Positions 51,901 to 60,201 of a DNA stretch of 64,000 nucleotides are shown here, in pieces. Each line of letters opens with the position of its first letter. Positions within the stretch are counted from its first letter, which is position 1. Made by a program: the position numbers and the translations under genes. A model generated the notes under the pieces. The model ran no database searches. It saw nothing but the letters and a program-made list of their open reading frames with translations, and had not been told where the DNA came from. The stretch is from Poseidonibacter ostreae (GTDB taxonomy: Bacteria; Campylobacterota; Campylobacteria; Campylobacterales; Arcobacteraceae), in NCBI RefSeq assembly GCF_009208075.1, contig NZ_WFKJ01000008.1, positions 1 through 64,000 on the forward strand. The letters run 5' to 3'.

Positions 51901-53270
51901 GTACAAAACATCCACAAAATGCAAAAGAGTTTGTAGCAGATGATGAGAGAATGCATTGGCATGACCAAGCTTTATGGTTTGTTAGAGAAAAAAGAGATAT
52001 AGCAAGTAAAACAATTCCTGAATGGGAACAATTAAGAGAGTTTGCAAATAGAATTAAATCTCATACTATGGCAAATTTAGATACATATCTTTTAGAATTT
52101 GAAAAAAATGCAAATGCCAAAGGTATCACTGTTCATTATGCAGCAGATGCTAAAGAGCATAATGAAATAGCTTATAAACTTTTAAAAGAAAAAAATGTAA
52201 AAAAACTAGTTAAATCAAAATCTATGTTAACAGAAGAGTGTCATTTAAATCCTTTTTTAGAAGATAGAGGTATTGAAGTAATTGATACAGATTTAGGTGA
52301 AAGAATTGTTCAATTAAGAAATGAACCCCCATCTCATATTGTACTTCCTGCAATTCATCTTAAAAAAATGGATGTTTCGGATACTTTTGTAAAACACTTA
52401 GGAACAGAACCTGGAAATGATGATCCAACTTATCTTACACGTGCTGCACGTGCTAGTTTAAGAGAAGATTTTTTAACAGCAGAAGCTGGAATGACGGGAG
52501 TAAACTTTGCAATTGCCGAAACTGGAGGAGTTGTTGTTTGTACAAATGAAGGAAATGCAGATATGGGAGCTTCTGTTCCTAAACTTCATATAGCTTCAAT
52601 GGGAATTGAGAAAGTAATTCCAAGATTAAAAGACTTATCTGTATTTACAAGACTATTAGCAAGATCAGCTACAGGTCAACCAATTACATCTTATACTTCA
52701 CATTTTCATGCACCAATTGAAGGTGGAGAAATGCATATTATTATTGTTGATAATAAAAGAAGTGAATTTTTATCATCTCCTAAATACAAAAAGGCATTAA
52801 ATTGTATTAGATGTGGAGCTTGTATGAATACATGTCCTGTTTATAGAAGATCAGGAGGTCATTCGTATGAATATGTAATTCCAGGACCAATTGGTTCTAT
52901 TTTAGGATCCGTTAAAGAGCCTGAAAAACACAATACTTTACCATTTGCTTGTACTTTATGTGGTTCTTGTACAAATGTATGTCCTGTAAAAATCGATTTA
53001 GATTCACAATTATATGCAAGAAGACAAGATTTAAGTGAATTAAATTTAATTGATTCAAAAAAGAAAATGGCTATGAAAGTAACTGCATGGTTAATGACTA
53101 AACCAAAACTATTTGATTTTGCAGGAAAAATGGCTAGAAAAATTGTTCCTAAACTTCCTGATTCTATTGTTTATAACAAAGCAAATGCATGGGGAAAACA
53201 AAGAGATATGCCAAAAATGGCAGAGAAAAGTTTTAAAGAAATGTTTGAACAAGGAGACTTAGATGACTAG
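51897..53270 (+). CDS. lutB: L-lactate oxidation protein LutB (LUD domain, ferredoxin-type)
   Basis: A 457-residue iron-sulphur protein. An N-terminal LUD domain with KKLVKSKSMLTEECHLNPFL and TGVNFAIAETGGVVVCTNEG is followed by two [4Fe-4S] motifs, CIRCGACMNTCPVYRRSGGH near residue 303 and CTLCGSCTNVCPVKIDL near 352. The C-terminal basic domain follows. Middle gene of the lutABC operon. Confidence 0.93.
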   Translation: MSTKHPQNAKEFVADDERMHWHDQALWFVREKRDIASKTIPEWEQLREFANRIKSHTMANLDTYLLEFEKNANAKGITVHYAADAKEHNEIAYKLLKEKNVKKLVKSKSMLTEECHLNPFLEDRGIEVIDTDLGERIVQLRNEPPSHIVLPAIHLKKMDVSDTFVKHLGTEPGNDDPTYLTRAARASLREDFLTAEAGMTGVNFAIAETGGVVVCTNEGNADMGASVPKLHIASMGIEKVIPRLKDLSVFTRLLARSATGQPITSYTSHFHAPIEGGEMHIIIVDNKRSEFLSSPKYKKALNCIRCGACMNTCPVYRRSGGHSYEYVIPGPIGSILGSVKEPEKHNTLPFACTLCGSCTNVCPVKIDLDSQLYARRQDLSELNLIDSKKKMAMKVTAWLMTKPKLFDFAGKMARKIVPKLPDSIVYNKANAWGKQRDMPKMAEKSFKEMFEQGDLDD

Positions 53271-53850
53271 TAAAGAAAAAATATTAGAAAACATCAAGAA
53301 AAATAATGCAGTTGTAGATGTAGAACTTCCTTCTTATGAAAACTTTGGGATTACTTACGAAGATAAATTCGAGAAATTCGCAACAATGATTGAAAGTGTT
53401 GGAGGGAAAGCTCTAAGAATTGATAAAAAAGATTTAGATAAAACTATTAATGAATTATATAAAGATGAAAAAATAATTGCTTCTAATGTAGATGGTTTTA
53501 CTTTAGGTAATTTAGATTCAAATGAAGAAGAAGATCCATATAATTTAAAAGATATTGATTTAGCAGTTGTAAAAGGTAATTTTGCAGTTGCAGAAAATGG
53601 CGCTATCTGGATGAAAAATGAAGAGAATAGACATAGGTCTTTATATTTTATTGCACAAAATATTGTAATTGTAATTGATGAAAAAGAAATTATTTCAAAT
53701 ATGCATGAAGCATATGAAAAAATAAATTTTGAAAATAGTGGCTATGGAGTGTTTATATCAGGACCTTCAAAAACAGCTGATATTGAGCAATCACTTGTAA
53801 TTGGTGCTCATGGTCCAAAATCTGGTTATGTAATTTTTACAAAATCTTGA
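53263..53850 (+). CDS. lutC: L-lactate oxidation protein LutC (LUD domain)
   Basis: A 195-residue LUD-domain protein (KEKILENIKKNNAVVDVELP at the start, later VVKGNFAVAENGAIWMKNEE, FIAQNIVIVIDEKEII and GPSKTADIEQSLVIGAHGPK). Its last motif is the conserved LUD end segment. It overlaps lutB by 8 bases and is followed after 25 bases by the sensor kinase gene. Confidence 0.92.
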   Translation: MTSKEKILENIKKNNAVVDVELPSYENFGITYEDKFEKFATMIESVGGKALRIDKKDLDKTINELYKDEKIIASNVDGFTLGNLDSNEEEDPYNLKDIDLAVVKGNFAVAENGAIWMKNEENRHRSLYFIAQNIVIVIDEKEIISNMHEAYEKINFENSGYGVFISGPSKTADIEQSLVIGAHGPKSGYVIFTKS

Positions 53851-53875
53851 TATAATAGCTAAATAGAGGACTTAA

Positions 53876-56068
53876 ATGAAAAAAATAATACTATTTAGCT
53901 TACTTTTTATCACCTTTCTTTTTGCAAATAAACCTAAAGAGGTCTTATTACTTCATTCATATCATAAAGGATATATTTGGAGTGATGACATCTCTAAAAC
54001 TATTGAGAAAGAATTAAAAAATTTTGAAGATATTGAACTAACAACTGTTTATATGGATACTAAAAGAGTTGCAGACCCAATATATCTAGATCAGTTAGCG
54101 AAACTTTATAAACAACAATTCCAAAAAAGAAATTTTGACTTAATAATTGCAAGTGATAATAATGCTTTTGATTTTGCTATAAACTACCATACTTATCTTT
54201 TTGAAGACCTACCTGTACTTTTTTGTGGTATAAATAATTTTGATAAAGCTTTTTTAGAACAAAATTATATGAAAAAATATATGACAGGAGTTGTAGAACA
54301 AGTTGATTTAGAAAAAAACTTCGAACTAATAAAAGATTTACATCCAAACTTAAAAAAACTACTTATTATAAATGACACCTCTAAAACAGGTTATGCTGTA
54401 AAAAGGGATTTAAGACCAATAATTAAAAAATATGAAAAAGATTTTGAAATAGAGTATATTGATAACTTAGAGATTGATAGAATTACTAAAAAAGTCTCAA
54501 ATTTAGATGAAAATAGTGCTGTTTTATTTGTACTTCTTTTTAAAGATACTACTGGAAAATATTTCACATATAAACAGAGTTTCAAACAAATAAGAAAATC
54601 AAGTACTTCTCCAATTTACGGGCTTTGGGATTTTTATCTTAATTATGGAATTGTAGGTGGACTTTTAACTTCTGCAATTGGTCAAGGGGAAGCTGTTTCA
54701 AAGATGGCTATTGAAGTGCTAAATGGCAAAAAAATATCTGAAATTCCTATCTTAGAAAAATCTCCTAATGAGTATATTTTTGATTACAATGAACTACAAA
54801 GATTTAATCTAGATGTTTCTAAATATCTTAATGATTATACTATTATAAATGAACCTAGTTCTCAGTACAAAGAAGTTACAAAATTCCTTATACTTGCAAT
54901 ACTTATAATTTTAATTTTAAGTATTATAGTAGTAACTTTAAGAGCAAATATTCAAAGAAGATTAAAAGTTGAATTAGCTTTATCTAATAGGTTAGAATTT
55001 GATAAAGTTTTACTAGATACTATACCAAATCCCATATATTACAAAAATATTGAAGGAAAGTTTTTAGGATGTAATTTAGGTTTTGCAAACTTAGTAAATG
55101 AAAATAGAGATCAAATTATTGGGAAAACTGCCTTTGATTTTTTTACAAATGAAGTTGCATCAAAAAATACAACAATTGATAAAGAACTATTAAAAACTTT
55201 TTCAACATCAACATCAGAATTTACTTTTTATACTCCATCAAATCAAATGAAACATATTATTTTAAACAAAGCCGTTTATAAAAATATTGACGGAACTGTT
55301 GGGGGTATTGTTTGTATTATGGATGATATTAGTGAGCGTGTTCAACAAAAACAATTTCTAATTCAACAAAGTAAATTAGCAGAAATGGGTGATATGATTG
55401 CAGCAATTGCTCATCAATGGAATGAGCCTTTAGTTGAATTATCAGCTCTTGTACAAGATATTCAAACATCATATATACTAAATGAATTAAAAGATATTGA
55501 GGTTAATGACTTTGTAAAAGACTCTATGGTTCAGATAAAATATATGTCTAGAACACTAAATGATTTTAGAAACTTTTTAAAACCATCAACTAAGAAAAAA
55601 CTATTCTCAATTTCAAAATCATTAAGTGAAATTAATGAAATTATTGGAAAACAGGTATTTTATTCTAATATAAAAATGAATTTTAACTATAAAAATGAAA
55701 ATGAAGAACTGTTAATTTATGGTTATGAAAACGAATTTAAACAGGTTTTATTAAACCTAATTAATAATGCAAAAAATAAAATTATTGAAAAGCAATTAGT
55801 AGATAATAAAAAAGGAACAATTGATATTAATATTCAAAGATGTGTAAACTTTAACACAATTGAAATTATAGACGATGCAGGAAAAATAGATGAAAAGATT
55901 ATCCACTCTATTTTTCAGCCATACTTTACAACTAAAAATGATGGAACAGGATTAGGTCTTTATATGGCAAAAGTAATTATTGAAGATAAAATGAGAGGAA
56001 CAATAACTGTTCGAAATGAAGAAGAAAAGGTAATCTTTTCAATAAAACTACCTCATAAAAAGGTTTAA
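53876..56068 (+). CDS. Sensor histidine kinase with periplasmic ABC-type binding domain and PAS domain
   Basis: A 730-residue membrane kinase. Residues ~20-310 after a short signal form a periplasmic binding-protein fold of the ABC_sub_bind type (EVLLLHSYHKGYIWSDDISK, YLDQLAKLYKQQF, DLPVLFCGINNFD). One membrane helix near 338-356 (LILAILIILILSIIVVTLRA) is followed by a PAS domain (~374-485; VLLDTIPNPIYYKNIEGKFL). The H box is IAHQWNEPLVELS near 513 and the ATPase has NLINNAKN and GTGLGLYMAKVI. HQWNEPL is a variant of the frequent HQWRQPL. Position between lutABC and the TRAP genes suggests it senses lactate or another small acid. Confidence 0.88.
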   Translation: MKKIILFSLLFITFLFANKPKEVLLLHSYHKGYIWSDDISKTIEKELKNFEDIELTTVYMDTKRVADPIYLDQLAKLYKQQFQKRNFDLIIASDNNAFDFAINYHTYLFEDLPVLFCGINNFDKAFLEQNYMKKYMTGVVEQVDLEKNFELIKDLHPNLKKLLIINDTSKTGYAVKRDLRPIIKKYEKDFEIEYIDNLEIDRITKKVSNLDENSAVLFVLLFKDTTGKYFTYKQSFKQIRKSSTSPIYGLWDFYLNYGIVGGLLTSAIGQGEAVSKMAIEVLNGKKISEIPILEKSPNEYIFDYNELQRFNLDVSKYLNDYTIINEPSSQYKEVTKFLILAILIILILSIIVVTLRANIQRRLKVELALSNRLEFDKVLLDTIPNPIYYKNIEGKFLGCNLGFANLVNENRDQIIGKTAFDFFTNEVASKNTTIDKELLKTFSTSTSEFTFYTPSNQMKHIILNKAVYKNIDGTVGGIVCIMDDISERVQQKQFLIQQSKLAEMGDMIAAIAHQWNEPLVELSALVQDIQTSYILNELKDIEVNDFVKDSMVQIKYMSRTLNDFRNFLKPSTKKKLFSISKSLSEINEIIGKQVFYSNIKMNFNYKNENEELLIYGYENEFKQVLLNLINNAKNKIIEKQLVDNKKGTIDINIQRCVNFNTIEIIDDAGKIDEKIIHSIFQPYFTTKNDGTGLGLYMAKVIIEDKMRGTITVRNEEEKVIFSIKLPHKKV

Positions 56069-56069
56069 C

Positions 56070-56714
56070 ATGAATATTCTACTTTTAGAAGATAATAAAA
56101 AACTAAATGAAACTATTACAAAAAGATTAAAAATAAAAGGTTATAAAGTTGAATCATGTATAGATGGATCAGATGCAATTGAAAAAATTGGTGATGGTTT
56201 TTCTTGTTTTGTTTTGGATATAAATGTTCCAAATATTGATGGAATTAAAGTATTGAAAAAAATTAGAGAATATTATAGGGAGATACCTGTAATTATTATT
56301 TCTGCAAGTGTTGAACTTGATGATATTAAACAATCCTATGATTTTGGCTGTAATGACTACTTAAAAAAACCATTTTTTATAGATGAGTTAGAAATAAAAA
56401 TAGAAAAATTGTGCAAAATACAAGATGATTTAATTCATTTTGATAAAGATTGCCACTTTGATTATAAATCATCTTTACTTGTAATAAATAAAAAAGAGCA
56501 AAGACTTACTAAAAAAGAAAGACTACTTATGAATCTCTTTTTAACTAAAAGAAATCAAGTTTTATCATATGAAGCAATTGAAAATTACGTTTGGGAAGGA
56601 AAGTTTGCTTCTTTAGAATCAATAAGAAGTTTAATACGACGCCTAAGAAAGGTACTTGTACACGATTATATTCAAACTGTAGTAGATACTGGGTATATAT
56701 TCAAAACAAAGTAA
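56070..56714 (+). CDS. OmpR-family response regulator of the lactate/TRAP locus
   Basis: A 214-residue regulator starting 1 base after the kinase stop. Receiver: LLLEDNKKLNETITKRLKIK, phospho-Asp in FVLDINVPNIDGIKVL, switch residues in IIISASVELDD and YLKKPFF. The winged-helix DNA-binding domain ends SIRSLIRRLRKVLVHDYIQT and VVDTGYIFKTK. Likely controls dctPQM that follow, and perhaps lutABC. Confidence 0.9.
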   Translation: MNILLLEDNKKLNETITKRLKIKGYKVESCIDGSDAIEKIGDGFSCFVLDINVPNIDGIKVLKKIREYYREIPVIIISASVELDDIKQSYDFGCNDYLKKPFFIDELEIKIEKLCKIQDDLIHFDKDCHFDYKSSLLVINKKEQRLTKKERLLMNLFLTKRNQVLSYEAIENYVWEGKFASLESIRSLIRRLRKVLVHDYIQTVVDTGYIFKTK

Positions 56715-56721
56715 ATTTTAT

Positions 56722-56748
56722 ATAATATGATATAAAATATCATATTAT
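56722..56748. promoter_or_regulatory. Perfect inverted repeat upstream of dctP
   Basis: ATAATATGATAT (56722-56733), three As, and ATATCATATTAT (56737-56748): 12 perfect pairs. It starts 7 bases after the response-regulator stop and lies about 48 bases before the dctP ATG. No T tract, so an operator is at least as likely as a terminator. Confidence 0.6.
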
Positions 56749-56795
56749 TATCATTTCGTATCGTTAGAATTGATAATAACAAATCTAAGGAGAAA

Positions 56796-57872
56796 ATGAT
56801 GATGTTAAAAACAACGACTAAATTACTTGTTGCTTCAGCTTTAATTGCAGGATTAAGTACAGCTTCAATGGCAAAAGACAAAGTTTATAAATGGAAACTA
56901 GCTACAACTTGGGGATCAACTCTAAGTCCATTCTTTGATGCACCAACAAATATGGCTAAAATGGTTGAAGAAATGTCTAATGGACAACTAAAAATTAGAG
57001 TTGACGCTTCAAATAAACATAAAGCACCATTTGGAGTTTTAGATATGGTTAAGGGTGGTCAGTATGACATGGGTCATAGTGCATCTTATTACTGGAAAGG
57101 TAAAGATATTAATACTCTACCATTTAGTACAATGCCATTTGGTATGACTACTCCTGAGCAATATTCTTGGTTCTATCACGGTGGTGGAATGCAACTTATG
57201 GAAAAAGTTTATAAAAAGCATAAAGTTCTATCATTTCCTGGTGGAAGTAGTGGAAGTCAAATGGGTGGATGGTTTAGAGAAGAAATCAAAACTCTTGATG
57301 ATTTAAAAGGTCTTAAAATGAGAATTCCAGGATTTGCTGGTGAAATTATGGCAAAACTAGGTCTTACAGTTACTAATATTCCATCAGGAGAGTTATATAC
57401 TTCACTTGAAAGAGGAACTGTTGATGCACTAGAATGGGTTGGACCTGGTATGGATATTAAAATGGGATTTCATAAAATTGCATCAAACTATTATACAGGA
57501 TGGCATGAACCTGGATTAGATTTACAATTTTTAGTAAATGAAAGAAAATTCAAAAAATTACCAAAAAACTTACAACAAATTTTAATAACAGCTATGAGAG
57601 TAAGTGCTTATGATATGTATATTCAAAATTATCACATGAGTTCTGAAGCATGGGCTAAAATGGAAAAAGAATATCCAAATATTCAAGTTAAAACTTTCCC
57701 TAAACCTGTAATGGATGCTATGAAAGAAGCAAATACAGAACTTAGAAAAGAGATTGTAAAAGGTAAACCTTTATTAAAAGAGATTTTAGACTCTCAAGAA
57801 GCTTACCAAAAGAAAGTTAGAAAATGGACTGAAATGTCTGATTACTTATACTTAAAAGACAACTTAAAATAG
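56796..57872 (+). CDS. dctP: TRAP transporter solute-binding protein (TakP/lactate-type DctP)
   Basis: A 358-residue periplasmic receptor. The start has three successive ATGs (56796, 56799, 56802) after AAGGAG. A signal peptide (LLVASALIAGLSTASMA) is followed by the DctP fold with KLATTWGSTLSPFF, MRIPGFAGEIMAKLG and DALEWVGPGMDIKMGF, corresponding to the carboxylate Arg and the Trp/Glu ligand region of the 2-oxoacid/lactate branch. Context (lut genes and the dehydrogenase at 60202) makes lactate the leading ligand. Confidence 0.92.
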   Translation: MMMLKTTTKLLVASALIAGLSTASMAKDKVYKWKLATTWGSTLSPFFDAPTNMAKMVEEMSNGQLKIRVDASNKHKAPFGVLDMVKGGQYDMGHSASYYWKGKDINTLPFSTMPFGMTTPEQYSWFYHGGGMQLMEKVYKKHKVLSFPGGSSGSQMGGWFREEIKTLDDLKGLKMRIPGFAGEIMAKLGLTVTNIPSGELYTSLERGTVDALEWVGPGMDIKMGFHKIASNYYTGWHEPGLDLQFLVNERKFKKLPKNLQQILITAMRVSAYDMYIQNYHMSSEAWAKMEKEYPNIQVKTFPKPVMDAMKEANTELRKEIVKGKPLLKEILDSQEAYQKKVRKWTEMSDYLYLKDNLK

Positions 57873-57890
57873 TTATAATACAACGACGAA

Positions 57891-57921
57891 ATTTCAACCC
57901 TTTTATTACAAGGGTTGAAAT
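57891..57921 (+). other. Intercistronic hairpin between dctP and dctQ
   Basis: ATTTCAACCCTT (57891-57902), a 7-base loop and AAGGGTTGAAAT (57910-57921). No T tract follows. Such hairpins after binding-protein genes usually protect the upstream mRNA so that the receptor is made in excess over the membrane subunits. Confidence 0.6.
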
Positions 57922-58011
57922 ACTTATCTTAGACAAAAGAATAAGTGTTATAAATATATATTATATATTTATATTTATTCGACTTATTAATAATTTCAAA
58001 AGGATTTTGTA

Positions 58012-58602
58012 ATGTTAAAACTAGAAAAAGGTTTTGATAAATTTGCCAATTTTATAGGATATATTACTGCTATTGTAATGGTACTTATGATACTAAATGT
58101 ATTTTATGACGTTGTTATGAGATATTTCTTTAGATCAGGAAGTATTGCTATGCAAGAGATGGAATGGCATTTATTTTCTGTAATTATTCTTTTAGGTATT
58201 TCATATACGCTTAAAGAAGATGGTCATGTTAGAGTGGATTTAATCTATGATACATTAAAAGATAAGAAAAAAGCAATGATCAACATGATTGGTGTTGTAC
58301 TTTTTATTTTACCAATTTCACTATTAATTGGCTTTGGTTCAATTGATTATGTAATTGAAGCATATCAATCAGGTGAACAAAGTGGAGATCCAGGAGGGCT
58401 TACAAATAGATGGTTAGTTAAATCACTAATTCCTATTTCATTTTTCTTACTTATTATTACATCAATTGGTTTTTTCATAAAAAACTTAAATGTATATAGA
58501 GGCTTACATCCAGTAGCACCTCATATGGTAAAAGGCGAGATTGATACTATTGTAAATGACGTACACAAATCTGAAGATAATTTACATAAAGGAGATAAAT
58601 AA
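58012..58602 (+). CDS. dctQ: TRAP transporter small permease subunit
   Basis: A 196-residue protein with four membrane helices (e.g. FIGYITAIVMVLMILNVFYD and FSVIILLGISYTLKEDGHVR). The segment MQEMEWHLFSVIILLGISYT with Trp-His and DGHVRVDLIYD is the DctQ hallmark. It overlaps dctM by one base. The C-terminal tail is hydrophilic and His/Lys-rich. Confidence 0.9.
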   Translation: MLKLEKGFDKFANFIGYITAIVMVLMILNVFYDVVMRYFFRSGSIAMQEMEWHLFSVIILLGISYTLKEDGHVRVDLIYDTLKDKKKAMINMIGVVLFILPISLLIGFGSIDYVIEAYQSGEQSGDPGGLTNRWLVKSLIPISFFLLIITSIGFFIKNLNVYRGLHPVAPHMVKGEIDTIVNDVHKSEDNLHKGDK

Positions 58603-59969
58603 TGGTAGGAATTATAATGTTTTTTGCTGCACTAATAATGCTACTATTTGGTTTCCCTGTAGCATTTACTTTTGCAGCTGTTTCTGTTTTATTTGGAATA
58701 ATAGCTGGAATTATAGAAATTGGTTTTGAAGATGGAATTGATGTTGCTTTAATAGATGGTTTTGAAGAGGGTCTATTAATGTTCGACTTTATGCCATTTA
58801 GAATTATGTCTATTATGCAAAATACTATTTTAATGGCAGTTCCTATGTTTATTTTTATGGGTATTGTTTTACAAAAAACTGGACTTGCTGAGAGACTTTT
58901 AGAATCTATGGGATTCTTATTTGGTGAAATTAGAGGTGGAGTTGCAATTTCAACTGTTTTAGTTGGTGCTTTACTAGCAGCTTCAACTGGTGTTGTTGGT
59001 GCTTCTGTAGTTGCTATGGGTGTTATTTCACTTCCTGTTATGATGAAATATAAATATAATACTCCATTAGCTTGTGGTACTATTTGTGCCTCAGGAACAT
59101 TAGGACAAATAATTCCTCCTTCAATTGTTTTAATTATCTTAGGTGATGTATTCCAAGTTCCAGTAGGTGATTTATTTAAAGCAGCAATTGGACCAGGATT
59201 AGCACTTGTTGGTGCATATATTTTATATATTGTAATTGTTTCATTTTTCAATAAAGACATGGCACCAGCAATTCCATCAGATCCATCACGTGGTTCAAAA
59301 GGCAAACAAGTCGTTCGAGCTTTAATTGATATTATTCCGTCACTTACTCTAATTTTATTAGTTTTAGGGTCGATTTTTGCAGGTGTTGCAACACCAACTG
59401 AATCATCTGCTGTTGGATGTTTAGGAGCAATTGGATTAGCATTTGTTTATAAATCATTTTCAATTCAAATGGTAAAAGAAGCATCATTAGAATCTGTTAA
59501 AATTACATCTATGGTATTTGGTATCTTAATTGGGGCAACTGCTTTTTCTATGGTATTTACATATACAGGTGGAGATGAAATTGTTGAGCACTTTATGATG
59601 AGTTTACCTGGTGATGAGAAATGGGGATTCATTATCTTTACAATGTTAGCAATTTTAGTATTAGGATTCTTTATTGACTTCGTTGAGATTTCATATATTA
59701 TTGTTCCTATTTTAGTTCCAATTGCAATGAATTTAGATATCAATCCAGTATGGTTTGCTATTTTAATTGCAATGAACTTACAAACGTCGTTCTTAACTCC
59801 ACCATTTGGATTCTCCTTGTTCTATTTAAAAGGGGTTGTTCCAGCAACGGTTAGAACAATACAAATTTATAAAGGTGTATTACCATTTATTGCTATTCAA
59901 ATAGTAGTATTAATGTTAATTGCATTCTATCCAGAGTTCTTCGGTATTAATCCAAGTACTGCTGGGTAA
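58602..59969 (+). CDS. dctM: TRAP transporter large permease subunit
   Basis: A 455-residue ion-coupled permease with about 12 helices. The DctM signatures FPVAFTFAAVSVLFG, PMFIFMGIVLQKTGLAERLL, ASGTLGQIIPPSIVLIILGD and LQTSFLTPPFGFSLFYLKGV are present. With DctQ it imports the acid bound by DctP using a Na+ (or H+) gradient. Confidence 0.93.
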   Translation: MVGIIMFFAALIMLLFGFPVAFTFAAVSVLFGIIAGIIEIGFEDGIDVALIDGFEEGLLMFDFMPFRIMSIMQNTILMAVPMFIFMGIVLQKTGLAERLLESMGFLFGEIRGGVAISTVLVGALLAASTGVVGASVVAMGVISLPVMMKYKYNTPLACGTICASGTLGQIIPPSIVLIILGDVFQVPVGDLFKAAIGPGLALVGAYILYIVIVSFFNKDMAPAIPSDPSRGSKGKQVVRALIDIIPSLTLILLVLGSIFAGVATPTESSAVGCLGAIGLAFVYKSFSIQMVKEASLESVKITSMVFGILIGATAFSMVFTYTGGDEIVEHFMMSLPGDEKWGFIIFTMLAILVLGFFIDFVEISYIIVPILVPIAMNLDINPVWFAILIAMNLQTSFLTPPFGFSLFYLKGVVPATVRTIQIYKGVLPFIAIQIVVLMLIAFYPEFFGINPSTAG

Positions 59970-60008
59970 TATTTAAAAAGTAAAAGGTTTTCCTTTTACT
60001 TAAATATT
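59968..60008 (+). terminator. Hairpin after dctM
   Basis: AAGTAAAAGG (59978-59987) pairs with CCTTTTACTT (59992-60001) around TTTT, extended after a three-A bulge by AATATTT/AAATATT. It overlaps the dctM stop codon. There is no long T tract, so it is a weak terminator or a protective hairpin. Confidence 0.5.
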
Positions 60009-60023
60009 GAAGGGAATTATCCT

Positions 60024-60140
60024 ATGAATTTTTCAATAAGAAAACTACCTACAAATATCATATATAAAAGTAAAGATAGAATGTTTGCTTTTATATACGA
60101 TCCTCAACAAAGAATATATACAGTACCTCGCTTAGAGTAA
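60024..60140 (+). CDS. 38-residue basic small protein
   Basis: An open frame of 38 codons, beginning MNFSIRKLPTNIIYKSKDRM and ending PQQRIYTVPRLE, with AGGGA 8 bases before the ATG. It fills the gap between dctM and the dehydrogenase gene. It is rich in Arg, Lys, Tyr and Ile and has no membrane segment. No family recognised. Translation is plausible, not proven. Confidence 0.45.
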   Translation: MNFSIRKLPTNIIYKSKDRMFAFIYDPQQRIYTVPRLE

Positions 60141-60201
60141 TAACTATCCTTTTAAAAAGAAAATAAATACATAATAAATAATGAAAACAAAAGGATTCAA
60201 A

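Noticed and set aside
60181-60201. Upstream ATG of the dehydrogenase gene
   Set aside because: There is no ribosome site before 60181, while AAGGA stands correctly before the ATG at 60202.
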